From positions 5,543 through 69,542 of the forward strand of contig DASPIK010000077.1 of NCBI GenBank assembly GCA_035629075.1: a DNA stretch of 64,000 bases, written 5' to 3'. The position numbers were made by a program, and so were the translations under genes. Position 1 is the stretch's first letter; every line of letters starts with the position of its first letter. Origin of the DNA: JAEZPW01 sp035629075. GTDB lineage: Bacteria; Acidobacteriota; Terriglobia; Terriglobales; Acidobacteriaceae. This document shows positions 8,632-16,630 of this stretch, one piece after another. The notes below the pieces were generated by a model. That model did no database searches, had not been told where the DNA came from, and saw only the letters and a program-made list of their open reading frames with translations.

Positions 8632-10236
8632 ATGCGCACCCGCGACCTGACACTACGCTCGACGGCACTGCTGGTTCTGCTCACGTTCGCCGCCATCCTT
8701 GTGCACGGGTATCATCCCGGTGCTGAGGATGACTTCGTCTACTTGCCCGCGATCAAGCACAAGCTGAATCCGGCCCTCTATCCGCACGATGCTGAGTTCT
8801 TTGCACTGCAACTACAGGCCACGGTTTTCGACAAAGTGGTTGCGTGGTCGGTGAGGTTGACGCGTCTACCGCTGGATTGGGTAGTGCTCGCGTGGCAGGC
8901 TGCGGCGATCTTTCTGGTGCTCTTCGGTTGCTGGAAAATCGCGCGCCGCTGTTTTAGTGAAAATCATGCGCGATGGGCGGGGGTTTTGCTCATTGCCGCG
9001 CTACTGACGATGCCAGTTGCGGGAACAGCGCTCTACCTTGTCGATCAGCACCTGCACCCGCGCGCGCTGGCGACCGCGTTCGTACTGTTCGCAATTGCTA
9101 GTGTGCTGGACCGGCGGTTCATCCGCGCTATTGTCTGGATCTTCGTTGCGTTTGCATTTCACCCCATCATGGCGGCTTTCGGCGCCTCTTATTGTTTTTT
9201 CCTGGCGTGGCCGTTCGCTGGGGCGCGAAAGGAAAATGGTCCAGCGACCGTGCCGAGCGGTTCGCGTTCTGCTCCTCTCGGAGCAACGGTGCGGGGAATA
9301 GTGGTTGTGCCGGGCTTGGTGGCCGCCCTGCCACTCGGCTGGATTTTTGAGCAGCCGACCGCAGCTTGGCGGGAAGCGGCGGCGACTCGCAGCTACTACT
9401 TTCTAGGGAAGCAGGAGTGGTACGAGTGGCTGGGAACGTTTGCGCCTTTGGTGATCCTGTTCTGGTTCAGCAGGCTGGGGAAGATTGGTTCCCCGGCAGG
9501 GACCGACGTGATCAAGTCGCAAGCTGAGCGCAGGCCGTCCGGTTATCCCATCATCCGATCACCCGAACAGGCGCTCTCTCTCGTTTCGCGCCGGCTGATC
9601 TGGTTTGCGTTGTTTCAATTTACGGTGACGCTGGCAATCATGCTGCCCCCGCAGGTGGAGCGCTTCCGGACGTTGCAACCGTTGAGATACCTGCACCTTG
9701 TCTATGTCCTGATGTTGCTGCTCGGTGGTGGTCTGCTGGGTAAGTACGTATTGAAGCAGAAGAGGTGGCGCTGGGCGGTGCTGTTCATCCCGATTGCAGC
9801 AGGCATGTTCTACGCGCAGCGTCAGCAGTTTCCGGCGAGCGCACACGTAGAACTCGGGCGCGCTGCCGTGCGTAACCGCTGGGTTCAGGCGTTTGAGTGG
9901 GTGCGCGAGAATGCGCCGGGCGATGCCTACTTCGCTCTCGGACCACGTTATTACGAACTGCCGGGCCAAGACTGGCATAGCTTTCGTGCGATAGCTGAAC
10001 GCAGCCAGTTAGCGGACGCATTAAAAGATCCATCGGTCTCCACGCAAGTTCCGCGACTCGCCGCTCGTTGGCAGCGCGAGTCACATGCGCAGGACGGATG
10101 GGAGCACTTCCAAAGATCTGATTTCGAACGATTGAAGCGAGACTTCGGAGTGAACTGGGTGGTGCTCGACCACGATGTGCCGGGGCTGAATTGTCCCCAC
10201 TCACAGAGGGGAATAAGCGTTTGCACCATTGAGTGA
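8632..10236 (+). CDS. Multi-spanning membrane protein, unknown function
   Basis: A 534-residue polytopic membrane protein with about 9-10 predicted helices between residues 10 and 400, followed by a soluble C-terminal region of about 130 residues (AFEWVRENAPGDAYFALGPR). The layout, an acidic motif after the first helix (HPGAEDDFVYLPAIKHKLNP) and a C-terminal periplasmic domain, resembles GT-C type membrane glycosyltransferases and related uncharacterised acidobacterial proteins. The DD pair after helix 1 is consistent with this, but I would not assign a reaction. The start at 8632 (MRTRDL) is preferred to a GTG at 8611. It follows the TonB receptor on the same strand by about 70 bases. Confidence 0.75.
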   Translation: MRTRDLTLRSTALLVLLTFAAILVHGYHPGAEDDFVYLPAIKHKLNPALYPHDAEFFALQLQATVFDKVVAWSVRLTRLPLDWVVLAWQAAAIFLVLFGCWKIARRCFSENHARWAGVLLIAALLTMPVAGTALYLVDQHLHPRALATAFVLFAIASVLDRRFIRAIVWIFVAFAFHPIMAAFGASYCFFLAWPFAGARKENGPATVPSGSRSAPLGATVRGIVVVPGLVAALPLGWIFEQPTAAWREAAATRSYYFLGKQEWYEWLGTFAPLVILFWFSRLGKIGSPAGTDVIKSQAERRPSGYPIIRSPEQALSLVSRRLIWFALFQFTVTLAIMLPPQVERFRTLQPLRYLHLVYVLMLLLGGGLLGKYVLKQKRWRWAVLFIPIAAGMFYAQRQQFPASAHVELGRAAVRNRWVQAFEWVRENAPGDAYFALGPRYYELPGQDWHSFRAIAERSQLADALKDPSVSTQVPRLAARWQRESHAQDGWEHFQRSDFERLKRDFGVNWVVLDHDVPGLNCPHSQRGISVCTIE

Positions 10237-10498
10237 TTTGGCATCGGGTCATCGGGCCATCGGGCATGGGCTATGGGACTTTCATCTGTGATGACCGGTT
10301 GGCACGTTCGAGCGAAATTGCTCGATCTTCCGATCATCCGTTCGTCCGTTCATCCGATGTTCTGGGGTACCTGCTCCGTTTCTTGCCTCAGCAACATCCA
10401 ACGAATAGCATTAAGCCGTGTCCGTCCAGTCGCCCATTGACGTTGGTAAGTTGACCACTCCCTCTCCTACGCGGCAGAGGCCGGAGAAGCGCGGCCTC

Positions 10499-11701
10499 GT
10501 GGTCAATGAGATTCTGCGATTCGCGTACGAGACATTCATGCTCAACAAGGTGAGGTTCGCTCTCACGGCACTGGGCATGATCATCGGAACGGCATCGCTA
10601 ATACTCGTAGTAACAATTGGCCTGACGGGAAAGCAGTACATTCTCGCTCAGATTCAGGCGGTCGGCGCCAACATGATCTACGCCTACTACGAGGGCGGCG
10701 GAAGCATTTACGGCACGGAAAACCTCAGCGACTACCTAACTGTCGCTGATATGAATGCGGTTCAGCAGCAGGTGCCGGGCATCAAGGCGGCGTCACCTAT
10801 GCTGGAGTTTCACGACCGCATCCTCATAGGCGGTGGCAAAGAAAAGGACGTCAAGATTCTCGGCGTTGGCACTGGATACCAGTCGGTGCGCAACCTGATG
10901 ATTCTCGCCGGCCGCTACTTCGACGATCAGGACGTTCAATCGCGCGCCAAGGTGGTCCTGCTCAACAACAAACTTGCCGACACGCTTTATGGTGGTCAGG
11001 ACCAGGCGGTGGGTCAGCCCATTAAGATCACGGGGCTGCCGTTCACGATCATCGGCACTTTCAAAGAGAGGGTGGAGACGTTCGGGCAATCAGAGGTGTC
11101 GTCGGACACCATCGCGATGCCGTATACGACCAGCTTCATCTTCACTGGGAGCAACTCGGTTAAGCAGTTGTTCTTCTCGGTTGCCGATGCTGCTGACGTC
11201 CCACGCGCGACTGAGCAGATTAAGTCGGTGCTGAACTCTCGTCACCGTCCCGATTCCGTGTACCACGTCGAAAACTTAACTGCGCTGCTCGACGTAGCTT
11301 CAAAGATCGCGAATGCCCTTACCGCCGTGTTGCTGCTGATTGCCACAGTAACGCTTATCGTCAGCGGTGTGGGCATCATGAACATAATGCTGGCAACGGT
11401 TAGCGCCCGGATTCGCGAGATCGGCATACGCAAAGCGATTGGTGCGACGAATCGCGAGATCCGCTTTCAGTTCCTGGCCGAAGCGATTTTCATTTCCCTA
11501 TCGGGCGGCATCATCGGCATCATCATCGGACTGGCGCTTCCACTTAGCGTTCGGTGGTTTACAGACTTCCGCATCCCGATTTCCGGGCTTTCGGCCATCA
11601 TCGCGATCATCGTGTCATCGCTCGTTGGGGTTCTTTTCGGGACGGTGCCAGCAGCGCGAGCGGCTAATCTGGATCCGGTCGAGAGTCTCAGATACGAGTA
11701 G
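10499..11701 (+). CDS. MacB-type ABC transporter permease
   Basis: A 400-residue permease with the MacB_PCD plus FtsX layout: one N-terminal membrane helix (residues ~15-45, RFALTALGMIIGTASLILVV), a large periplasmic domain (~50-270), then three helices in the C-terminal FtsX domain (IMNIMLATVSARIREIGIRK, and later IIAIIVSSLVGVLFGTVPAA). The family exports peptides, lipoproteins or macrolide-like molecules or acts in mechanotransmission with a MacA-type adaptor and a MacB-type ATPase. No ATPase or adaptor gene is adjacent, so this is an orphan permease here. The GTG at 10499 has GGAGAAG nine bases upstream; a GTG at 10418 is also in frame but lacks a site. A bidirectional terminator lies about 100 bases downstream. 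Confidence 0.88.
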   Translation: MVNEILRFAYETFMLNKVRFALTALGMIIGTASLILVVTIGLTGKQYILAQIQAVGANMIYAYYEGGGSIYGTENLSDYLTVADMNAVQQQVPGIKAASPMLEFHDRILIGGGKEKDVKILGVGTGYQSVRNLMILAGRYFDDQDVQSRAKVVLLNNKLADTLYGGQDQAVGQPIKITGLPFTIIGTFKERVETFGQSEVSSDTIAMPYTTSFIFTGSNSVKQLFFSVADAADVPRATEQIKSVLNSRHRPDSVYHVENLTALLDVASKIANALTAVLLLIATVTLIVSGVGIMNIMLATVSARIREIGIRKAIGATNREIRFQFLAEAIFISLSGGIIGIIIGLALPLSVRWFTDFRIPISGLSAIIAIIVSSLVGVLFGTVPAARAANLDPVESLRYE

Positions 11702-11800
11702 AGCGGACTCACTTCCGCGTGCATTCGGTTGTCGTCGAACTCTGCACTGAGTAGCGCCTTCGATACCGATTAGTCGTGAGGGCTTACTGCTTTACAACAG

Positions 11801-11828
11801 AAAAGCCGGGCTGGTTGACCCGGCTTTT
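11801..11828. terminator. Bidirectional rho-independent terminator
   Basis: A 10-bp stem, AAAAGCCGGG (11801-11810) with CCCGGCTTTT (11819-11828), closes an 8-nt loop. It has an A-run on one side and a T-run on the other. It can serve the permease gene ending at 11701 and the minus-strand small gene ending at 11937. Confidence 0.75.
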
Positions 11829-11936
11829 TGTTTCTTGCTTTGATCGGGACGCCACGGTTCTGACGTCCTTGCCGTGTTTCGGTACGGCGAAACCGAATCC
11901 TCCGCCAAACGGGCACCGCTCCCGCAGGCAAGCTTC

Positions 11937-12167
11937 TTACATGACGAGCGCTAGAGACTCGAGTTCCTTCTGTATGACCTCGATTGAGCAGCCGGAACCT
12001 TCGACACGGCCAACGGCATCCATCGCCGCTTCGGGCGATACGCCGTAACCGCGTCCGATCAAGAAGACCTGGACCACTTCGGCGGCCTGCCGGCAATCCA
12101 ACCCTCCTTGCAGCAATTCGTTCCGGAGAGCCGCCAATTCAGGCAACGAGAATTTCTCTGCCATCAT
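11937..12167 (-). CDS. Small hypothetical protein (76 aa)
   Basis: A 76-residue soluble protein, all-helical in appearance and mildly acidic, with no signal peptide and no metal-binding motif. I do not recognise it. It is believed real because a strong GGAGGTG lies 4-5 bases before the ATG at 12167 (a second ATG follows immediately at 12164), it does not overlap another gene, and a terminator-like hairpin lies downstream at 11801-11828. Its two halves (LPELAALRNELLQGGLDCRQ and a Gly-rich turn GRGYGVSPEAAMDAV) suggest a small helical bundle. No function can be given. Confidence 0.65.
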   Translation of the reverse strand: MMAEKFSLPELAALRNELLQGGLDCRQAAEVVQVFLIGRGYGVSPEAAMDAVGRVEGSGCSIEVIQKELESLALVM

Positions 12168-12865
12168 TTTCACCTCCGACCCCTCGGACCTCAGTCGATT
12201 AGACTCGCGAGTCCATCACTTTGTTGCAAGCAATTGACGTGCCGCGACCAGTACTCGCAAGTCAACGCCTGATTTCGCGTTGGTTCAGGCTTAAACCCAT
12301 TTCTCCGCGCAAGTTGCGCACCGATGTTTCGCATTTCATTTGCGACCCGCATGGCCCAAGTCTTCCGATTGACGCCCGCAGAGTTCACGTGCTTACCTGC
12401 AGACTCTTCATTCCTGAGTTGTTTCCCGTTTACCAGAGTAGGTTCACCTTCGGAGATCAATGCTCACGCAGAAATGAGTGTCACACGAAACATATCGGCA
12501 AGAATTCGACGGGTCATAGTCTGCTGCCGAATTTCATATTCGACTCGGCGAGCCTGACGCTGCTCGCGTCGGGCGTGAGGGCGTTCCTCACATTGAGCGC
12601 CGCCCCCGACGCTGAGTGGGATCGCGATGAGGACGCGAGTGAAATTGAGAGAAACGATTCGTCGCGAGGTCCTCAACACGTCACCGGCTGCTGTGATTAG
12701 CGGCTAGCATAGAAATATTGGTTCCGCAAAAACTTTTTTGTTGACACATAAGGTAAGAACCCGCAATATCTTGTGGCATAGTTGCTATTTAGCCAAGAAG
12801 TTGAATAGCACTTGCGGTAGGGCCCACAAAATCAACCTTCAAGGGAGAAGGTTAGAGGAGGCAAC
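12168..12865. other. Long non-coding stretch before the lysine-rich peptide gene
   Basis: About 700 bases without a convincing gene. Reading frames of 70-160 codons exist on both strands but start with TTG or lack a ribosome binding site, and overlap each other. The last 150 bases are AT-rich and contain the promoter candidate for the 20-residue gene. The rest may be a long leader or decayed DNA. Confidence 0.45.
12741..12770 (+). promoter_or_regulatory. Candidate sigma-70 promoter of the 20-aa gene
   Basis: A consensus TTGACA (12741-12746) sits in an AT-rich stretch. The best -10-like hexamer at 17-18 bp spacing is only a weak match (CAATAT/AATATC at 12764-12770). It lies about 100 bases upstream of the strongly ribosome-bound ATG at 12866. 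Confidence 0.35.
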
Positions 12866-12928
12866 ATGCCAGCAAAGAAGCCTGCGAAGAAGGCCGCGAA
12901 GAAGGCTGTGAAGAAGACGAAGAAGTAG
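12866..12928 (+). CDS. 20-residue Lys/Ala-rich peptide (histone-tail-like)
   Basis: A complete 20-codon gene, MPAKKPAKKAAKKAVKKTKK, made only of Met, Pro, Ala, Val, Thr and Lys, with 11 lysines. The evidence that it is expressed is its setting. GAGGAGG precedes the ATG by 5-6 bases, an AT-rich promoter-like region lies upstream, and a strong hairpin with a T-run lies 43 bases after the stop. The PAKK/AAKK pattern is that of the basic tails of histone H1-like bacterial proteins (HC1/AlgP type), but here it stands alone without a globular domain. A nucleic-acid-binding or polyanion-binding role is inferred from charge only. It could instead be a leader peptide. Confidence 0.65.
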   Translation: MPAKKPAKKAAKKAVKKTKK

Positions 12929-12970
12929 TTTTGTTAGGGCGGGCATGTCGCCCGCATCCGGGCCACTAGA

Positions 12971-13005
12971 GGGCATCCGCAACGCGGATGCCCTTCGGCT
13001 TTTCT
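12971..13005 (+). terminator. Rho-independent terminator of the lysine-rich peptide gene
   Basis: A perfect 10-bp stem, GGGCATCCGC (12971-12980) with GCGGATGCCC (12984-12993), closes a 3-nt AAC loop and is followed by TTCGGCTTTT. It is a strong intrinsic terminator. Confidence 0.8.
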
Positions 13006-13080
13006 GAGTTTAGTTCGGAGCGGAAGCGAGATGCCGCACAGGATGAGTCACGACTGGATCGGGGGGACCAAGACTTCTGA

Positions 13081-13497
13081 CTAATATCGAGAGGGGCGAG
13101 CGGAAAGGATGCCGAGTATCTCCTGCAATCCTCGCCTTAGAAGCTTCAGTTCTTCGATGGGCGGTTTGGAGGGAGCGAACGGGAGCACGTTCTGCTCCTT
13201 CGCTGATTTTGCTTCCGCCTTCAGATGCGCACGCGCGCCGGCAATGGTGAACCCTTCATCGTAGAGAAGGTTCTTGATGCGAACGACGTTTTCGACGTCG
13301 CTGCGCCGGTACATACGTTGTCCCGTGCTGCTCTTGTTCGGCTTGAGCTGCGGGAACTCTGTTTCCCAGAATCGCAACACATAGGTGGGCAGATCGCAAA
13401 GTTCCGCCACCTCGCCAATCCTAAAGTAGAGCTTCTCTGGGATGACGATTTCGCCGCTCTTTTTCGGCTTCGATCCGGGTTTTGTCTTCGCAGCCAT
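13081..13497 (-). CDS. MerR family transcriptional regulator
   Basis: A 138-residue regulator. A Lys-rich N-terminus is followed by a winged helix-turn-helix of the MerR superfamily (about residues 25-95: YFRIGEVAELCDLPTYVLRF, then WETEFPQLKPNKSSTGQRMY, then RRSDVENVVRIKNLLYDEGF). The rest is a short helical C-terminus without the cysteine effector motif of metal-sensing MerR proteins. It belongs to the metal-independent MlrA/CarA-like or DnaK-region HspR-like type. The start at 13497 (MAAKTKPG) is preferred to the GTG five codons earlier, though no strong ribosome binding site is visible. Its target is unknown; it lies in tail-to-tail orientation with the 20-aa gene and upstream of nothing co-directional. 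Confidence 0.85.
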   Translation of the reverse strand: MAAKTKPGSKPKKSGEIVIPEKLYFRIGEVAELCDLPTYVLRFWETEFPQLKPNKSSTGQRMYRRSDVENVVRIKNLLYDEGFTIAGARAHLKAEAKSAKEQNVLPFAPSKPPIEELKLLRRGLQEILGILSARPSRY

Positions 13498-13644
13498 GTG
13501 CACGTGTGGCACCCGCCAGTGCTGTTGTCCGGAGTATAACCCGACATTTCGGCATTTCCGATTGAACTTTCGCTTTTGTTGAAACCTTACGTTCGAGAAT
13601 GGGCTCGGGATAGAGGCTACCGTCCTAGAGATATAAACGCCTCT

Positions 13645-16434
13645 TCAGGGTCGCGTGAGAACGGTTCCATACGGATCAAGGAGGATTTTTCGGGTGCCCC
13701 GCGGTACGGTGAACCGAAATGGTGTCTCGGTTCCTTCCACGAACACGCGACCCAGCAGAACATTGCCGCTTTGCAGTGCCGCGTACACGGGGACGGCAGT
13801 TACGAGGCTATCAGGTGCATTTCTCTGTGCGATTTTGCCCGTAGCGACTACCGAGCCGGTACGATCACTCAGCTTCACGTCGGTCAATTCGAACTTTGGA
13901 ATAGCAACACCATTCACCCAGGTGTCGAAGAACCAGTCCAGAGATTTGCGGCCTTCATACCAAAGCGAAGGCGGAAGCTCTTCCTCGAATGCCTGCTGAA
14001 GATCACGCGTGGTGATCTCCTTTCCTTCGAAGCGTTGGCGCACCTTCCGCAGAACAGTAAAGAACGGCTCTTCAGGACTCCCGCGCTTCACCTCAGCCGC
14101 GGTGGCCGCTGCGGTCTTGGTCGGTCCAGGATTCAGCAACATCTCTCGAAGCATGTGGAACAACCATGTTCCGCGCCCATAGCTGATCGTGTCGTATGCG
14201 TCAGGATTTCGTGACGAATCGAGGCGAACCCCCAGCGTGACCGGACCTGCCTGACCCACTTCGCTACCCGCCAGGTTCTTCGCCAGCAATTCCTGGCGGT
14301 AATGGTCCAGCACCTGACGCATGTATGCGGGGTTTTCGCCTTCCAACATCACGAGCGCGCAGTAGTTCGACAGTGCCTCTACGAGCCACTGTTCGCGATA
14401 GCTTCTCCAGATCAGCAGATCCCCAAGCCATTGATGGCCGATCTCGTGAGGCTGCATCAGATGGCCGAACATTAGTCCGCCAAATGATGTCAGTCTCAGG
14501 TCGGCCCTCTCATCCGGCGAGAGGAAGACGTAGCTCGACAGGTAGATCAGCCCCGGCCAGCCTTGGCTTACACTGCCCGGCATCTGCGTCAACGCCAGCG
14601 AGCTGTAGGGATAAGGTCCAAGGCGGCGCGAGAGGAATTCAACGGTGCGCGCGGCATTGTCGGCCACAACCTGGGCATTGCTGGCGGGGCTGGGATTGTC
14701 AGGAACAACCACGGTCTCACGACGATCACTGCCCGGACGAACCCCGGGCAGCACCAAGACCGTTTGCCGGCGCCTGAATGTCGACTCCATCCCGTACCCG
14801 GCATAGCTCTCAACGGTGACGTTTCCCGCCTTCGCTGAAGCCTTAACGTACTTTCCGAGGTTGAAGCCTGCCAACGGAATCGGGCGCTCGCTTATCCACC
14901 GCGCCACCTGCAATGGCACAGGTGAAGTATTCCGTACCGTGCGGACTTCGCCATCACGCTTGCCGGTTGCCAACAGCGTGTAATCGGGCGGATAGCGGAA
15001 CTCCATGTCGAAATCAGACATGGCAAGCCCGCGGTTTGGGTACCAGATTCCCCGCGCGCCGACGTACATCAGGCCGCCCCCTGCTTCCGCCAGCACATCT
15101 CCAGCGTAGGTGAAGTGGAGTTGAACCTGGCGGCCCGGAGTGAGAGCTTGCGGCAGAACGATGCCGATCACATCATTGCCACGTCGCTCCAGTTCTGAAC
15201 CTTGTAGCGCCTGGTTCTGGATGAACTCGACAGGTTCGCCATTCAGCATCACCTTGCTTACCTTCAAGAAGCGCGACAACTCGAAGCGTAAGAAGCGATG
15301 GCCCGGCTCAGTGACGTTCACATTGAGTATTGCCTCGCCATCCAGCGTTCGTGGGGGGCTGACGCCGATGCGGAGCGTGTACTTCGCTATTCTCACGGGA
15401 TCGGGTGCGAACGCTTCGGCACCGGCTTGCGTAGCGATCGTCGCGCTACGTGTCTTCCTCGATGCCACGGCGGCATTCCGCGCAGAGCGAGACGGGAAGG
15501 ATGTCCATACGTCGTAATACCAGGCGTTGTTCACCTGTGCCAGGTGGGCGACGAGAATCTGCTCGGGTTGCTCGGTGTCGTAATAAGCGTCGAATACGCC
15601 AACGCGCTCACCGCCGAGTCGAGCGAAAAACACCCGGTCGTCCGGGTCGCGAACGTACGTGATTTTGCCGCTTGCGTCTTTTCTCGCGGAGTTGACGAAG
15701 GTAGCGAGCAGCCTCAGGTTGCCGTTCTTTGCAAGCGTCAACGCGCTTGAACTCCATCTGTCCAGGAACGGCTGCGATTCATCCGGTTGCACGGCCCGCA
15801 GCCACGGCTCCAAGTCGATCGCCGTGTCATCGTTGAAGCGAAAGAATGCAGTGGTAAACGGCTCTTCGAGAATCGCGGACCCAGTGAACTGGCCAAGCGA
15901 CCAGCGTTCGACGCGGTCTGGAGGAATCAGCAACACCTCGCCGTGCCCTTCGAAAAACGCGCCGGTAATGCGACCGTCAACGGCTTTCGTGAATGCGATC
16001 AGGCCATCTTCGAAATTGACGTGGAGGTCTTCGCGGTCTATCGCCGCATCCCGAATGCGATAAACGCGCGAAGGGTCGAGGCCGCTGTTTTGCAGTTCTG
16101 AGTAGATTTGCCCCGCCCAGCCCGGAGCCGTTTCTGCGACAGGCAAGCGCGGTGGAGTCGCGGGCTGCTCCGGTGTAGCGATCTGGACAGGTGGTGTTTG
16201 CTGAGGCTCATCCGTGGTTTCGTGTGCGTCGTCATCGTTCACAGGCACGTTACCCGGACGTGAGGGCACAGGCTGTCGTGGCTGCTGGCCCGGAGGGGTC
16301 TGCGCTTGTGCCGGCGGTTGGGAAGAGGTCGACTGCGGTGATGACCGCGGATCCAAGACGGCAGAAGTAGTAGTGCACACAGCCAGCAGCGCGATTAGGC
16401 CCAAACAACACCCGATATGTTTCTTCCGGAGCAT
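13645..16434 (-). CDS. Secreted M1 family metallopeptidase
   Basis: A 929-residue M1 (gluzincin) aminopeptidase-like protein. A signal peptide (MLRKKHIGCCLGLIALLAVC) is followed by a Pro/Gln-rich low-complexity linker (~residues 30-90). An N-terminal domain follows, then the M1 catalytic domain with the zinc site HEIGHQWLGDLL and the third ligand Glu in EALSNYCALVMLE about 18 residues on. The canonical GAMEN exopeptidase motif is not evident: the corresponding region has a Gly-rich segment (MPGSVSQGWPGLIYLSSYVF). The substrate may therefore differ from typical aminopeptidase N. A C-terminal beta domain ends the protein. The start at 16434 is chosen because it begins the signal peptide. The likely role is periplasmic or extracellular peptide turnover. 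Confidence 0.88.
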   Translation of the reverse strand: MLRKKHIGCCLGLIALLAVCTTTSAVLDPRSSPQSTSSQPPAQAQTPPGQQPRQPVPSRPGNVPVNDDDAHETTDEPQQTPPVQIATPEQPATPPRLPVAETAPGWAGQIYSELQNSGLDPSRVYRIRDAAIDREDLHVNFEDGLIAFTKAVDGRITGAFFEGHGEVLLIPPDRVERWSLGQFTGSAILEEPFTTAFFRFNDDTAIDLEPWLRAVQPDESQPFLDRWSSSALTLAKNGNLRLLATFVNSARKDASGKITYVRDPDDRVFFARLGGERVGVFDAYYDTEQPEQILVAHLAQVNNAWYYDVWTSFPSRSARNAAVASRKTRSATIATQAGAEAFAPDPVRIAKYTLRIGVSPPRTLDGEAILNVNVTEPGHRFLRFELSRFLKVSKVMLNGEPVEFIQNQALQGSELERRGNDVIGIVLPQALTPGRQVQLHFTYAGDVLAEAGGGLMYVGARGIWYPNRGLAMSDFDMEFRYPPDYTLLATGKRDGEVRTVRNTSPVPLQVARWISERPIPLAGFNLGKYVKASAKAGNVTVESYAGYGMESTFRRRQTVLVLPGVRPGSDRRETVVVPDNPSPASNAQVVADNAARTVEFLSRRLGPYPYSSLALTQMPGSVSQGWPGLIYLSSYVFLSPDERADLRLTSFGGLMFGHLMQPHEIGHQWLGDLLIWRSYREQWLVEALSNYCALVMLEGENPAYMRQVLDHYRQELLAKNLAGSEVGQAGPVTLGVRLDSSRNPDAYDTISYGRGTWLFHMLREMLLNPGPTKTAAATAAEVKRGSPEEPFFTVLRKVRQRFEGKEITTRDLQQAFEEELPPSLWYEGRKSLDWFFDTWVNGVAIPKFELTDVKLSDRTGSVVATGKIAQRNAPDSLVTAVPVYAALQSGNVLLGRVFVEGTETPFRFTVPRGTRKILLDPYGTVLTRP

Positions 16435-16574
16435 CGAGTTGCCCTGGCTTCCTGGTCTTACCACCGCCGCCAGAACTTCTATCAAGCCACAAGGGGCCTG
16501 ACAACTACAAATTCAGGGCGACAGGCTTACACGTGCTTGTGAAGAACGCCTGTTCGTACAACTATTACGACGTG

Positions 16575-16599
16575 AAAAAGGCCGGGAGTCAACCCGGCC
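16575..16599 (-). terminator. Rho-independent terminator of the M49-like gene
   Basis: A 7-bp stem (16580-16586 with 16593-16599, GGCCGGG/CCCGGCC) closes a 6-nt loop. Read on the minus strand it ends in TTTTT, about 35 bases after the stop of the M49-like peptidase gene. Confidence 0.75.
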
Positions 16600-16630
16600 T
16601 CTCTCGTCAAAGGTAGTCTTACACTCACGT

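Noticed and set aside
7695..8696. 333-codon minus-strand frame overlapping the receptor end
   Set aside because: Shadow of the receptor and of the next gene's start; no signal peptide or domain.
12191..12460. Minus-strand reading frame of 89 codons upstream of the small 76-aa gene
   Set aside because: It starts with TTG, has no ribosome binding site, no recognised domain and overlaps other spurious frames in the same desert.
12221..12700. Plus-strand reading frame of 159 codons
   Set aside because: No good start signal, Cys/Arg/Ser-rich random-looking sequence without homology, and it conflicts with two opposite-strand frames.
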